Assembly (NCBI RefSeq): GCF_964355755.1
Contig: NC_092670.1
Coordinates: 21,141,201-21,205,200 of the forward strand
Direction: 5' to 3'
Origin: Antedon mediterranea
Taxonomy: Eukaryota; Echinodermata; Crinoidea; Comatulida; Antedonidae
Length of the DNA: 64,000 bases
Part shown: positions 22,001-31,780 of the stretch, piece after piece
How positions within the stretch are numbered: position 1 is the stretch's first letter
How the letters are laid out: the number at the start of each line of letters is the position of its first letter
Made by a program: the position numbers and the translations under genes
The notes under the pieces: model-generated
The model's input: only the letters and a program-made list of their open reading frames with translations
Databases searched by the model: none
Told to the model about the DNA's origin: nothing

Positions 22001-25000
22001 CTAACTCTTCCAGTGCTTTGGTATATGTGGCACGCTGTGCATCAATTTGAAGAGCATCTCTGTTGTTGAATGCAAAATAATTAAAAATTGGCAATTACAT
22101 AGAGAACACCGATCTCCAAGAAATCGCCCTGTTGTGTCAAGAGCAGTTATTATGTTTGGGCTCATGCCTATCACTTGCTCCTGGAAAATTATATACTTGT
22201 TTTGAACTTGCTGAATAAATATCATTATTATTAAGTCCACCAGATACATCACAAGTGAACCCCAATACTGATGTTCATAAAGTTGTTGTGCAAATCTATT
22301 TATCTGAGGTATTGATACAATGGAATAAATAAGTACAGGTCTCCAACCAAAAAAACACTTTTGGGACCCCGGTTTTAGTAGTAGTTTTGGATTCTCAATG
22401 GAATAATCTGTATTTGTATTTATTCTTTCACATTTAAAGTCTTTCTGACTGATATGACCCCCCCCCCCCCCCCCCCCACCAGATTACTTTATTGTATTTA
22501 TTATCCTGTATGTTATATATTGTGGAAATTAATTAAATTGAAATTGAATTACAGGATGAAAATATAGATATAAATATAAAAACACACATATAAAATTAAC
22601 AAAAGGAAAATCCTAATAGTTTATCTAATCTATAGATTGGCAGCAGTGTTAACCAATTCTTGGACATGTGTACAGTACATCTCTCCAACCACTGATTACT
22701 TACCTATTAACTGTATCTTCCAGTGTCTGTAGCTTAGCTTTCTCCATTTCTAGTGCAGTCACATATTTTGTCTTTTCCTGTCTAAGCAAAGCTAACTGTG
22801 ATTCTAGCGATGCCAGCTTAGAGTTAGCATGCAATGATCCCTCAGCTGCTAGTCGTTCCTTCTCAGTGGCTACAGCTAGTTGTGATTGGCATTCCATCAG
22901 CCTCTCTGTAAGGCTTTTTTCTACCTGTTCCCATGTGTTGGATTGAGCGTTAAAGGTAGCTTGCAGGTTTTCAATTTGTCGAAGCAGAGGCTTAGTTGCT
23001 ACAAGAAAATAAGCTTCATGTTAACACATTATTTTTATTAATTTACCATGTATTAACATCATTTTAAATACTCTGCAGATGTAGAATAGGACCCCTCCTT
23101 TGAAACACTCTTTTCAGGGTGATATATTAAGGGGACATTTTATGTGAAACACTATGGCCAATCTCTATTCCGGGAAAACTTTGTTGGGTCCTGAAGATGT
23201 TCCCTTAAAAGGGGTTCAACTGTATTTATAAAATATATATTTTCAGGACAGGAAAACCAACATTTTTAACACATTTTTTTGCTTTTAAGCTTGTTTTTGT
23301 TCGATCTTACCTGCCGAGACATTTTGACTGAGTTCTTGATTCCTGTCTTCCCCTTCTTGCATGCATTGTTGTAAGTCACTTATTTCTTGTTTCAAACGTT
23401 CTTCTTTGCGTGCATACTTCTGTTCAGCTCTTGACAAGCTCATTCTCAAATCATTCACCTAAAAAAATCACACACAAATCAATGAGGATTTTGGAAATTC
23501 TTTTTAATGCATATTTAGAGGGTAGAAAAACACAATAAAACTCTGTCTACACTATCAAACTAGTTTGAACAAAAATATGTGATGTACCCAAATATGGTAG
23601 TGATATGACATCATCATGTCTATATTGGCACATCACATTATTATGTCACATAAAGTTTGATAGTGTAGACAGAGCTTAAGAAAAGGCTCAATTACTACAC
23701 TACTTCATCGTAAATATAATTCAAGAAAATTAGAAAATTTGAGAAACGGTACGATATGTTTCAAATTCATTGTAACTTTATTCATCCAATAAAAAACTAA
23801 CCTGAAGCGCGAGACTTTCCTGGTCCATGCGAGATTCCTGATGGGCTCTTTCTAATGCAAGTCTCATAGACTCTTTAGCATTCATTTCAGCACTCAGTTG
23901 ACTTTCCTGGACTATGCTCTCTTTCGATGCTATCGCTTTGTTTAATTCTGCAATTTCTCTGAAAAAAAACCAATTTTTCTTTAAGTTAAGAGTTGCAAGG
24001 TTTTGCTACGTACCATAACTCATTAATTGATATGTATTGTTATTATGCTACTACACATAATATAGCCTCTAGTTCCCACCATGGTGGATATAATTAATAA
24101 GCACCACTAGCTTTTTTATTCAATGGGCCTTGTTTGGTTCCTTGTTGTAATTTGGTACCCCAGTATTTTTAAGATAATTAATAAGTGAATGTTTTGAGGT
24201 TTTTTATTCATGTATGTTTTCTTAATTCATGGTACGATATTTAATTTTAATAGGATGTTTCTATTTTTATAGCAATTTTAACTAATTTTTATACAGTTGT
24301 AATGCAATTCATTTCAGTCCTTGACTGTCGTTTTGTAATATATTTTTAATATACCGAATAAATAAAAAAGCAATTTATAGTTCTTTCTCTCATAACCTAC
24401 TTGTATGAGCCATCAAGAGCAGCTTGTGTACTTCTAATCTTCTCCCGTGATTCCTCGACCTCTAATCTCAAAGAGGTCAATTCTTTCTCTTGTCTTTCAA
24501 CGGCAGAATTCAATACTTTGATGCCCTCTAAATGACAAAATTACAAAAAGTATGTAAAGAGAAATGTAATACTGAATTATACTTTGATATACTGTATATA
24601 ATATACAGATATCCATTCTTACTATGTTACATTATGTTATTGTTTTCCAAGTGGGAAAAGGAAACTTCTCTTTGCTTTCTTGTGATCAGGGTATCTTTGC
24701 GCAATTGTTTTTGGTTGTAATGATTGTTATATTCATGTACAGTTATTTTAATTAACCTTGATTGGTAAAGATAAAGAAACTGAAACACACTACACATAAT
24801 ATAGTAATGTTTCTGTCAATAGAAATACAGTACCTTTGTTTTTCTTTTCAACTTCTTCTTTTGCATCTAAAACCTCTTCAAGATGTTTCACCCTTTCCTG
24901 TGAATCTTTTAGTTGTTCACTAAAAATGAGATAAACAAGTAGAAAATATTATTATTGGATTCAATTTGAATTTGTTGGCTTCTCCCTATGTCAATATTAT

Positions 25001-28000
25001 GGAATAACAAATGCAGTCACTGTGAATATGAATTGTTGACACCTACACCTTGTGATGCATTTTGGAAAATATTTGTATCTTCCTGCAAACTCCTACATTT
25101 AAGTGACCAACTTCTAGTATGGACAATTTGAAAGTTCCTAAAGCTCTGTCTACACTACCAAACTAGTTTGACAAAAAAGTGTGATGTGCTCAAATATGGT
25201 AATGATATGACATCATCCCATTGCATCATCATCATGATGTGTAGACAGAGCTTAATAGTTATTGTATTTAAAACTTTTTTGGTGTTTTTATCTTATATTT
25301 TTCAAATAAAAAAAAAAGTCCCTCACTTTAGATTTTTAAGGACTCCTTCTGTCTCCTTTTCTTTGCTTCTTAATCTCTTGATCACTTTTGAATTCTGTAA
25401 CTGTTGCTTTGATAGTTTCTCACCTTCAGACAATAGCTCCTGAATCTGTGTATCTTTTTCTTTTATCATCTCAGCCAGCTTTGTATCCCCTTCCCTGAAA
25501 CGATACAATATCAAATAACTAAAAACAACATCAATAACTATGTATAGGCAAAAAAATGTTCATGTGTGTGAAGTAACACGACCAAATATAGGCAAAATGT
25601 GATCATATATAACTATCCCCTTCCCCGAAAAGATACAATAATATCAAATAAGTAAAACAACATCAATGACCATATATAGGCAACGGAATAAATGCAGTAA
25701 CATGACCAAATATAGGCAAAATGTAAGAAAAACAATGACATCAATAACATAGTCATATATAGGCAGAATATACGGCCATATATAGGCAAACCATGGCCAT
25801 GTGTGTAGTACCATGACCAAATATAGGCAAAACATTACCATATATAATTCAAGATATAGCATAATAAAAGTGTTTTTACCAAGTATAAAGTAGCTTTGTG
25901 AAATACATTAAGCTGTACAGAATATTATATATATGATGAATAATTTGGTAAATGTACATTAATCAATGTCATAACATAGAGCAAAGGAACAAAGTGTATT
26001 CAGAAGTGTAAACAAAACAACTGTTATACATTATATGTATAGACAAGCAAATATTAATAATTTAAAGACGGATATTGAATTTAAGTCTTAAGGAGATACA
26101 TGAACTGATAAAACTATCTTTCTAGGTTGACACACTAACCCTCTCACCAACACATCTTTTATTTTAACCTATTAGTGCACATTAAATAATTATGACTTGC
26201 ACAACAGGTGCAATAATCCATCTATATAACGCCTAAATAAATTCCTGTCATTTGATTGGACAATTGTGGGTCACATGGCGTGCAATAGTACGCACTATTA
26301 AACGATTGTTTAATAGTACTTTTTTAACATTTTTGTGTACGAAAAAAAAATGTTTCGCGGATGAAAAAAAATCTAGTATACAAAAAGTACTGTAAAATAC
26401 AACAGCGCCACCTGTTGTCCTGCCTCTGTTTGTAAATACCACCGCGAGATATGCAACAGCAGCAGATTTTTGTGTACGATTTGGAGATATATATGTACTA
26501 ATTTCATTCAAAAAGGCATTTAAATTAGCTTTAGATCGTTTTTAGGAGTTTGATTAATTAATGGGGACATCCCTACAAGACGTGGAATCGTTGGAAAAAC
26601 CATAATTAGCCTAGATAAGTTCCAATTGTCTGTCGAAGTTTTGCCTTTCAGCCAAGCTAGTACAACTACCAGGTCTAGCCTAGCTAGGCCTGTTAGTATT
26701 AGGCTAAGCCTAGGCGTTTTAGCCTTGCTAGGCCTAGGATTGTTTGGTCGTTTGTTGAAATAATTAACACTAAAGTAGGTGTGTTTATAAAATCCATATA
26801 AATATAACATTTAATATAATATTAAAAACCAAATGTTACTGTTTTAATCAATGTGAATGAAATGTAGGCCTCTTGGGTAGGGCTACCTTTTATTTGATTC
26901 AAATGACAGGAATCTATTTAGTGTTATATAAAACAAATAATGAATGTTTTATATTCGTGTAATGGTACAAATAATGGCATTTGGTAAATTATGAAAGGTT
27001 ATATCAACTCAGCATTGCCTCGTTGATATAACCTTTCATCATTCACCTCATGCCATTATTTGTACCATTACACTAAAAAACATTCATTATTTGTATAACA
27101 GCATATAACAGCAACTGTTATTCATATTGTCATCAAATATGGTCAAAATATAATTCATAATATAAGAAGAATATCATGTATCGTTGCATTAAACGGAATA
27201 AATATTATTACCTTTCTTTTAACAAATTCTGTGTTGATGTTAATTGCCTCTTGAGGTTATCTCGTTCCTAAATAAATAAAAAAATGTGAATGTTATTTGA
27301 TCAACACAATGCATTGAATTTTTTTAGTGTGTCTTGTTGAACAGGTGACAGACATATGGTATTATCTAGTAGCAGCTAGCTATAATACTTTTGTACTTTG
27401 TGACAATTCTATGTTATCCAAAGGGTGTTCAAAATGATCAGGTATATTAAAACCCCTTCTAGAGTGTACCCACCTTCTGTGAAGACTGTAACTTGGTTTC
27501 CATGGACGCCAATCTATCTGTGAACTCTGTTGTTAAATTATTAACATCTTTTTGTTCTGTTTCACGTAGTTCTTCTGCTTGCTTCAGTTGACTAAAAATA
27601 GAAATAAATGTTAAACACTGTCAGTATCAGTGGCTTTGACTTTGTGGGCGAGACAAATGGTATACAGTATTCCAACACTGGACTCCTATAATCCTTAGTG
27701 TTTCCAGGACTTTTATGCATACTAACCTGCGAAGGATGTTGTTAGTTTCTTGTAAATCAACTGTCTGGCTGCTTAGTGTCAAGATTTGTCGTTCTCTGGC
27801 TTGTAATATTTCTGCATGCTCTGCTAGCTTCTATACACAAATCATGAAGAAGAAATTGTTAAGCAATGTTTTTTATAGTAGCTACTGTTGCAAAAATATG
27901 TACACATGAGCATTTTCAGTGAATATGTGATATATAAATTTGTATTATTTTTATGCTAAATATAGGAATTATAGACATTTTAATACTTGTAATATTTCTG

Positions 28001-30011
28001 CATGCTCTGCTAGCTTCTCCAACAAATAATACAGAAGAAATTGTTTAGCAATGATTTTTTCAACTGTACTGCTTAGTAGTTACTGTTGCAAAAAATATGT
28101 ACTCTTGAGCATGTTCAGTGGATATTTGCGCTATATACATTTTAATTTTTTTATGCTAAATAGAGAAATTATAGACATTTTAGGTTTAGTTAGGAAAAAG
28201 TACATAAAGATCAGCTCTAACCTTTAATAATTTTTCTGACTCCAAAGGATTGTGGTTGGTTTCATTTGAACATGTCTCTACTTTTGTATCTTTTGTCCTT
28301 GTCTGGTCTTCTAATCTGGAAGTATCTGTAAATAATATTAATTTATTTTGTATATATTCTGTTGTGTAAATACAATTTGAACTATCTTGACTTTCCATGA
28401 TAACTATATACAGTATACACTTCAAATTCAATATAAAATGAGACTTAAAATTATTTTATTTAGTATAATTATTTATTGATTTTAATTTACCCATCTCATT
28501 TGTTTCTGTTGTATTCTTGTGTTTTTTCTCTTTTTCAGCAATTTTTAACAAACCCTCTTGTAATTTGATCTTCATTTTAGGGAGTGAATCTTCCACGCCC
28601 TTTTCCCCGTCTCCGTTCTCATCACTGCCAAGTGGAGTTGGTGTGTGTCGCCCTCCATGGTCACTAAGGCTGGGAGAAGATTTCTCTGATTCTGTGTCTG
28701 CAGAATATGATGGTGAGAACCTTTGTGAGAGTGTCACAGGATTTTTGTGCAAGACTGTATCTATTGGCAGACATTCATGCATCTCGCTTAGTTTTCCCTC
28801 GGATATCACGCTAAAATCGCTGTCTGGACTTCTCTTTCCGTTCGACGAACACGACATATTTTTTGGAGAGGACACAGTGGACGACTGTGGTATATCATAC
28901 ACAGAGGACAACTCGCTTCCGTTCCAGTCACTGATTACTACAAAATCGCTATCGCTCTTCAATGACAAATGGTCATCACTAGGATCCGATTGGTCAGATT
29001 TGCCATCAGATGGTGATTCACTTGACCTTCTGTGCAATTTTTTTACGTCATCTTTTGATTTGTCCTTGATATTTTTTCGAAGGAGTGCCTTCGGTTTCGA
29101 AAGATTAACATTGTCAGAGCTTGACTGAGAATGGTCATCAGAGTCGGAACATTTTAAATCAGCATTCACGACTAAGTTTTTCGTTTGTGACCTTTGCTCT
29201 GAATCAGGGAATTTCTTATTATCATTCAACTTTGACCTATCAGTTGTTTCTATAAAATTGTCCTCTGCCTCTTTCTTAGATTCGTCTTCTACATTTTTCT
29301 CTGAGAGCTTCTTTCCTTCTTCACTAACATCCTCTTCCTTATTTTGCTTTTTCTTTTCTTCACTCTTTGATTTGACCAATGTTTTTGCTTGTTTTGTCTT
29401 TGGTCCGGAGGTTGACCTGCGTAAAGGTGATCGCGTTTTTGTTGGTTTTACTTCTGGTGAAGAAGAACCACCGGAGTCAAAGAATTCATCAAAAAAGCTA
29501 TCAGAGCTCGCACTTGATCTACCGGATCTGATTGATGTCGAGGAAGATGATTTATTTGGCAGCTTGTCAGTTGAAGTGGTACCTCTTGAATCTGAAAAAA
29601 TACATATACAGTACTTTCTTGATTATAAATTATAATAATTATAATTATTAATAACTGCAGACAGTATTTGTATTGTAATGTATAAAATAAATTATATGTT
29701 TATGATTATCTAGTGACACACTGTGCTATCTAATTCGAGTTTGAAGGTATTAACTATAACTAGTATTAGTAATGAGGCTAGGCCTAAGCTATTAAGTATT
29801 ACGGTACATGGCAGCAAAGTATTAGAGTAGGCCTACCCTTCTTATTCCCAGATTCATTTGTCACTTTTGCTGACGTTGGTTTGGCCTGGCGTTCATTTGG
29901 TTGGTCCTCTTCATTTTCGTCGCGAATGTCAAGCGCTCGATCAATTGATTTCTGAGCGTTGGAAAGCGCCGATTTCGCAAAACTAGAAAACCCAGAATCA
30001 AACCAACTCAT
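19054..30011 (-). CDS. TMF1: TATA element modulatory factor 1 (golgin TMF1/ARA160), 18 exons
   Basis: Golgi coiled-coil golgin that binds Rab6 in vertebrates and was first found as a TATA-element binding factor. Coding exons, 5' to 3' on minus: 30011-29837, 29591-28491, 28325-28222, 27830-27727, 27591-27474, 27267-27212, 25494-25327, 24919-24834, 24527-24401, 23958-23802, 23458-23311, 22998-22704, 22059-21897, 20985-20863, 20606-20460, 20202-20077, 19770-19660, 19080-19054. All phases agree, giving 1,111 aa (human about 1,093). Start chosen at MSWF, the family N terminus (SSFAKSALSNAQKSIDRALD follows); an ATG two codons upstream is in frame. Exon 2 is Ser/Lys/Glu-rich and disordered, with the acidic DSFFDEFFD. 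From about residue 440 it is coiled coil with family signatures EGIKVLNSAVERQEKEL, KPLLRQIENLQATF and YNAVLQMYGEKAEEVEEL; the last about 110 aa are the TATA-binding/Rab6-binding region. Introns carry family A MITEs, a piggyBac-like MITE and a partial exon-4 duplicate. Confidence 0.95.
19290..19600. repeat. ~150-bp imperfect tandem duplication in the last TMF1 intron
   Basis: Two units share AAGGTTAG...ATTAGGCTTATGGCCTAT, CACATATGATAC, CTGTATTACAGGATTTGCCT and AATTATAGATACAGTAC. Copies start near 19,345 and 19,490. A partial inverted stretch (AGGCAAATTCTGTAATACAG) precedes them. Confidence 0.8.
19829..19956 (-). mobile_element. MITE family A, copy 5 (TMF1 intron 16)
   Basis: Complete ends AAGCTCCGTCTACACTATCA and TTTGATAATGTAGGCAGAGCTT, in the opposite orientation to copy 4 judging by internal ATGTGACA and CTACCATATTTGGGCACATC. 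Confidence 0.85.
20279..20426 (-). mobile_element. MITE family A, copy 6 (TMF1 intron 15)
   Basis: Complete ends AAGCTCTGTCTACACTATCA and TTTGATAATGTAGACAGAGC; internal duplicated CACTACCATAT. Confidence 0.85.
21071..21293. mobile_element. ~220-bp TIR element (TMF1 intron 13), copy 1
   Basis: CCAGGGTAATCCAACAACAG at the left faces CTGTTGTTAGATTCCCTT at the right, with GAGCTC just inside both ends. A second copy in inverse orientation is at 32,888-33,091 in a TOP3A intron. Confidence 0.7.
21321..21864. mobile_element. piggyBac-like MITE, copy 1 (TMF1 intron 13)
   Basis: Ends AGATGTATTGTCCC and GGGACAATACATCT are perfect inverses, flanked on each side by TTAA (21,317-21,320; 21,865-21,868), the piggyBac target. 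544 bp, no transposase. The interior is palindromic, with a TATGCATT / ATGATGCTAATTAGGATTG middle. A full second copy lies at 38,567-39,073, and diverged copies at 41,788 and 6,574. Its right end is about 30 bp from the exon-13 splice donor. Confidence 0.85.
22458..22477. repeat. poly-C run (20)
   Basis: Uninterrupted run of 20 C in a TMF1 intron. A similar run of 18 C is at 41,801-41,818. Confidence 0.95.
23538..23677 (+). mobile_element. MITE family A, copy 7 (TMF1 intron 10)
   Basis: Ends AAACTCTGTCTACACTATCA and TTTGATAGTGTAGACAGAGCTT, internal AAATATGGTAGTGATATGAC. Confidence 0.85.
24909..25253. repeat. segmental duplication, copy 2 (TMF1 intron 7)
   Basis: Matches 18,193-18,550. The similarity begins at or just inside the exon-8 acceptor (24,920) and ends with MITE family A, so this copy is probably the source and the block beyond the TMF1 3' end the derived copy. 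Confidence 0.8.
25141..25253 (+). mobile_element. MITE family A, copy 8
   Basis: AAGCTCTGTCTACACTACCA at the left, shortened interior, GTGTAGACAGAGCTT at the right. The right TIR lost its inner part. Confidence 0.8.
25530..25855. repeat. degenerate repeat of ACCAAATATAGGCAAAA
   Basis: Eight or so imperfect units of CATGACCAAATATAGGCAAA with spacers, plus a duplicated TCCCCTTCCC(T/C)GAAA..GATACAATA segment (25,486 and 25,615) that copies the exon-7 acceptor edge of TMF1. Confidence 0.65.
26223..26930. mobile_element. ~700-bp TIR element (TMF1 intron 6)
   Basis: TATATAACGCCTAAATAAATTCCTGTCATTTGATT faces ATTCAAATGACAGGAATCTATTTAGTGTTATATA in two inverted ends of about 34 bp. Interior without a credible coding frame; a CCTAGG-rich segment at 26,660-26,745. 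Confidence 0.75.
26933..27094. mobile_element. 162-bp near-perfect palindrome (hairpin MITE)
   Basis: ACAAATAATGAATGTTTTAT ... GAAAGGTTATATCAAC faces GTTGATATAACCTTTC ... CATTCATTATTTGT, with a loop of only about 16 bases. It abuts the TIR element at 26,223-26,930. Confidence 0.85.
27807..28185. repeat. TMF1: ~180-bp tandem duplication including the start of TMF1 exon 4
   Basis: 27,807-27,984 and 27,985-28,180 are tandem copies: TTGTAATATTTCTGCATGCT, GAAGAAATTGTT, TTACTGTTGCAAAAA and TATGCTAAATA recur. The distal copy keeps the first 25 or so bases of exon 4 on the minus strand (AAGCTAGCAGAGCATGCAG) with an AG before it, but no donor. Confidence 0.85.
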
Positions 30012-30110
30012 ATTCAAAATAAATTTACGATTTTAATTACAAGATTTTATTAAAATACACCTCGGACACGTAACAACCTACATCATATCATTCGTCGACG
30101 AGTCGGAGGT
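29999..30110 (-). promoter_or_regulatory. TMF1 5' end / promoter region
   Basis: Upstream of the TMF1 start, with CpG-bearing ACCTCGGACACGTAAC and TCGTCGACGAGTCGGAGGTCGACG. No TATA box recognised. The tRNA-Ile gene begins about 390 bp away in the opposite direction. Confidence 0.35.
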
Positions 30111-30397
30111 CGACGTTTTGTATACAAATTTCTATAACCTTTCATCCGTGACCAAATTTACATCCTCGTCCGTTTTGTGTCATAAACTTCACAATATTTT
30201 CTCTAGGCCTAGGCTAGCCTATTGTAGTTTAATAAATGGTTTAAAACATATAGACTATAAATGTTTTAAATTCAAATATTCTAAAAGAACACAAAATGCA
30301 TTAAATATAAAATATTTAAATTCCCAAGGCTATTTCTTTTGTATCCAATTTTCGTTTTATAGTACAATCATCTTATAGCCGACAGAATCCTTCAGCT

Positions 30398-30508
30398 TCC
30401 CCAGTGGCTCAGTCGGTTAGCGCGCCGTACTTATAAACAGTACATGGCTTCGCCTTTACTACTGCTTAGGAAATGCGGAGGTCGAGAGTTCGATCCTCTC
30501 CTGGGGAA
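30398..30508 (+). tRNA. tRNA-Ile (anticodon UAU) with a 37-nt intron
   Basis: Acceptor TCCCCAG pairs with CTGGGGA. D arm GCTC-AGTCGGTTA-GCGC; anticodon stem CCGTA/TGCGG with loop CTTATAA (anticodon TAT at 30,432-30,434); T arm GAGAG-TTCGATC-CTCTC; discriminator A. The intron is 30,436-30,472, directly after position 37, the usual site; the mature tRNA is 74 nt. The internal A and B boxes are intact and a T6 terminator follows at 30,512. Introns are the rule in animal tRNA-Ile(UAU). Flanking single-copy sequence and intact stems argue for a real gene rather than a SINE. Confidence 0.9.
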
Positions 30509-31008
30509 CTATTTTTTACTTACTGATGGAAATTACTATTTTTTATAATATCTTTTTTACCAATCAGAAAGAAATTTTTTCAATCAGATATATAGTATAT
30601 ATTTATTATTTAAATTGCCGGCCAAGGCATTTTTCTCAATTTTAAGTTCCTCTTTCGGACTACAGTACATAACAATTAAACAGCGGCGTCATTACTAATT
30701 TTTATATAAAATATTAATTGAATCATATAATTTGAAGTATTCATTTCCAATAATATTAACAATAATAATGCGTATAAAACCATTTTTATATACATCTTGG
30801 TTTTTATCAAATATCTTTGTACATACTATGTACGTGAACGTACCAAAACATTGTCATATTATTATTATTTATTTTTTTTTTTAATTGCATTAAAACTGAT
30901 TACTAATGGTTTGTAGAATCAGGCATACGATGAACAATTAATTGAATATTTTGGACTTTAATATATCTGATTAAAAGGCATCTTATATTCATTTACCATT
31001 TAGTCATA
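30509..31008. other. AT-rich sequence, no gene seen
   Basis: Starts with the tRNA T-run terminator; otherwise AT-rich without recognisable features. Confidence 0.45.
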
Positions 31009-31200
31009 TTGCCAAGGATAGTCAGCGAGTTCTTTCACTGTCCTTCTAAAAGGTGGCAATCGCGTTCTCAGACAAATGTATACAACATACAATGCTCTAC
31101 ATAAAATAGTCTTTGGGAGTGGAGTATAATATAGCAGAATTTAATATCACCCCTATCCTCGTCCAACCACCATAGAGGTGACAAGCCATAGTACAGACTT
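31009..31200 (-). mobile_element. SINE fragment, shared core
   Basis: ATTGCCAAGGATAGTCAGCGAGTTC...TCCTTCTAAAAGGTGGCAATC matches the SINE core at 17,716. Its tRNA-like head is decayed. Confidence 0.55.
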
Positions 31201-31539
31201 ATAAAACAACAGGCTCTATAATATAATATATATATATGAAGGGCTAGTGTTGCCCGAAAACTCTGCTAACTTTTCTGGCTGTTTTACTTTATCGTTTTGA
31301 TTTAGCTGTTTGCTTTTTTTTTGTATCTCCATTGAGATCTAGCCACTGATACCCACAGCATTGTAAATTTTTCAGTAATTTGCCTTTGGATTTATATATA
31401 TGTAATAATATATAATGCAACATTTAGCGCTATTTCATGAAGATCAGAGCGCTGTGGACTTAGATGTTACACCTTTTCAACAACATTTCTCCCCTAAGGG
31501 TCACATTGTGTCATCTGCAGCCAATTACAGCGCCATTTC

Positions 31540-31645
31540 GTCTGTCCACGACAATGTGTGTGAACTAGTACATCGGGGTAACCCCCTACTCGTCTCGAAA
31601 GATGTACTAGGTTCTTTAAAGTTCACACAAGCAATATGTATTTTG
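31540..31645 (-). mobile_element. SINE family B fragment
   Basis: GAACTAGTACATCGGGGTAACCCCCTACTCGTCTCGAAAGATGTACTAGG is the inverse of the 17,150-17,220 body of SINE B. Confidence 0.7.
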
Positions 31646-31780
31646 TAAACACTTGAACCAACAACCATGTGATTGGTAGGGATAAACTGTTCAATAATAG
31701 TTAGTAAAATTGCTTTGTTGCCTATTCAATATCAGCACCTTTCATTATTTGTTTTGAGCTCTTATACTTGAATAAATTGT

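Noticed and set aside
28517-29635. Plus-strand frames of 125-203 codons
   Set aside because: Antisense shadows of the large TMF1 exon 2, whose Ser/Glu/Lys-rich codons leave few stops on the other strand.
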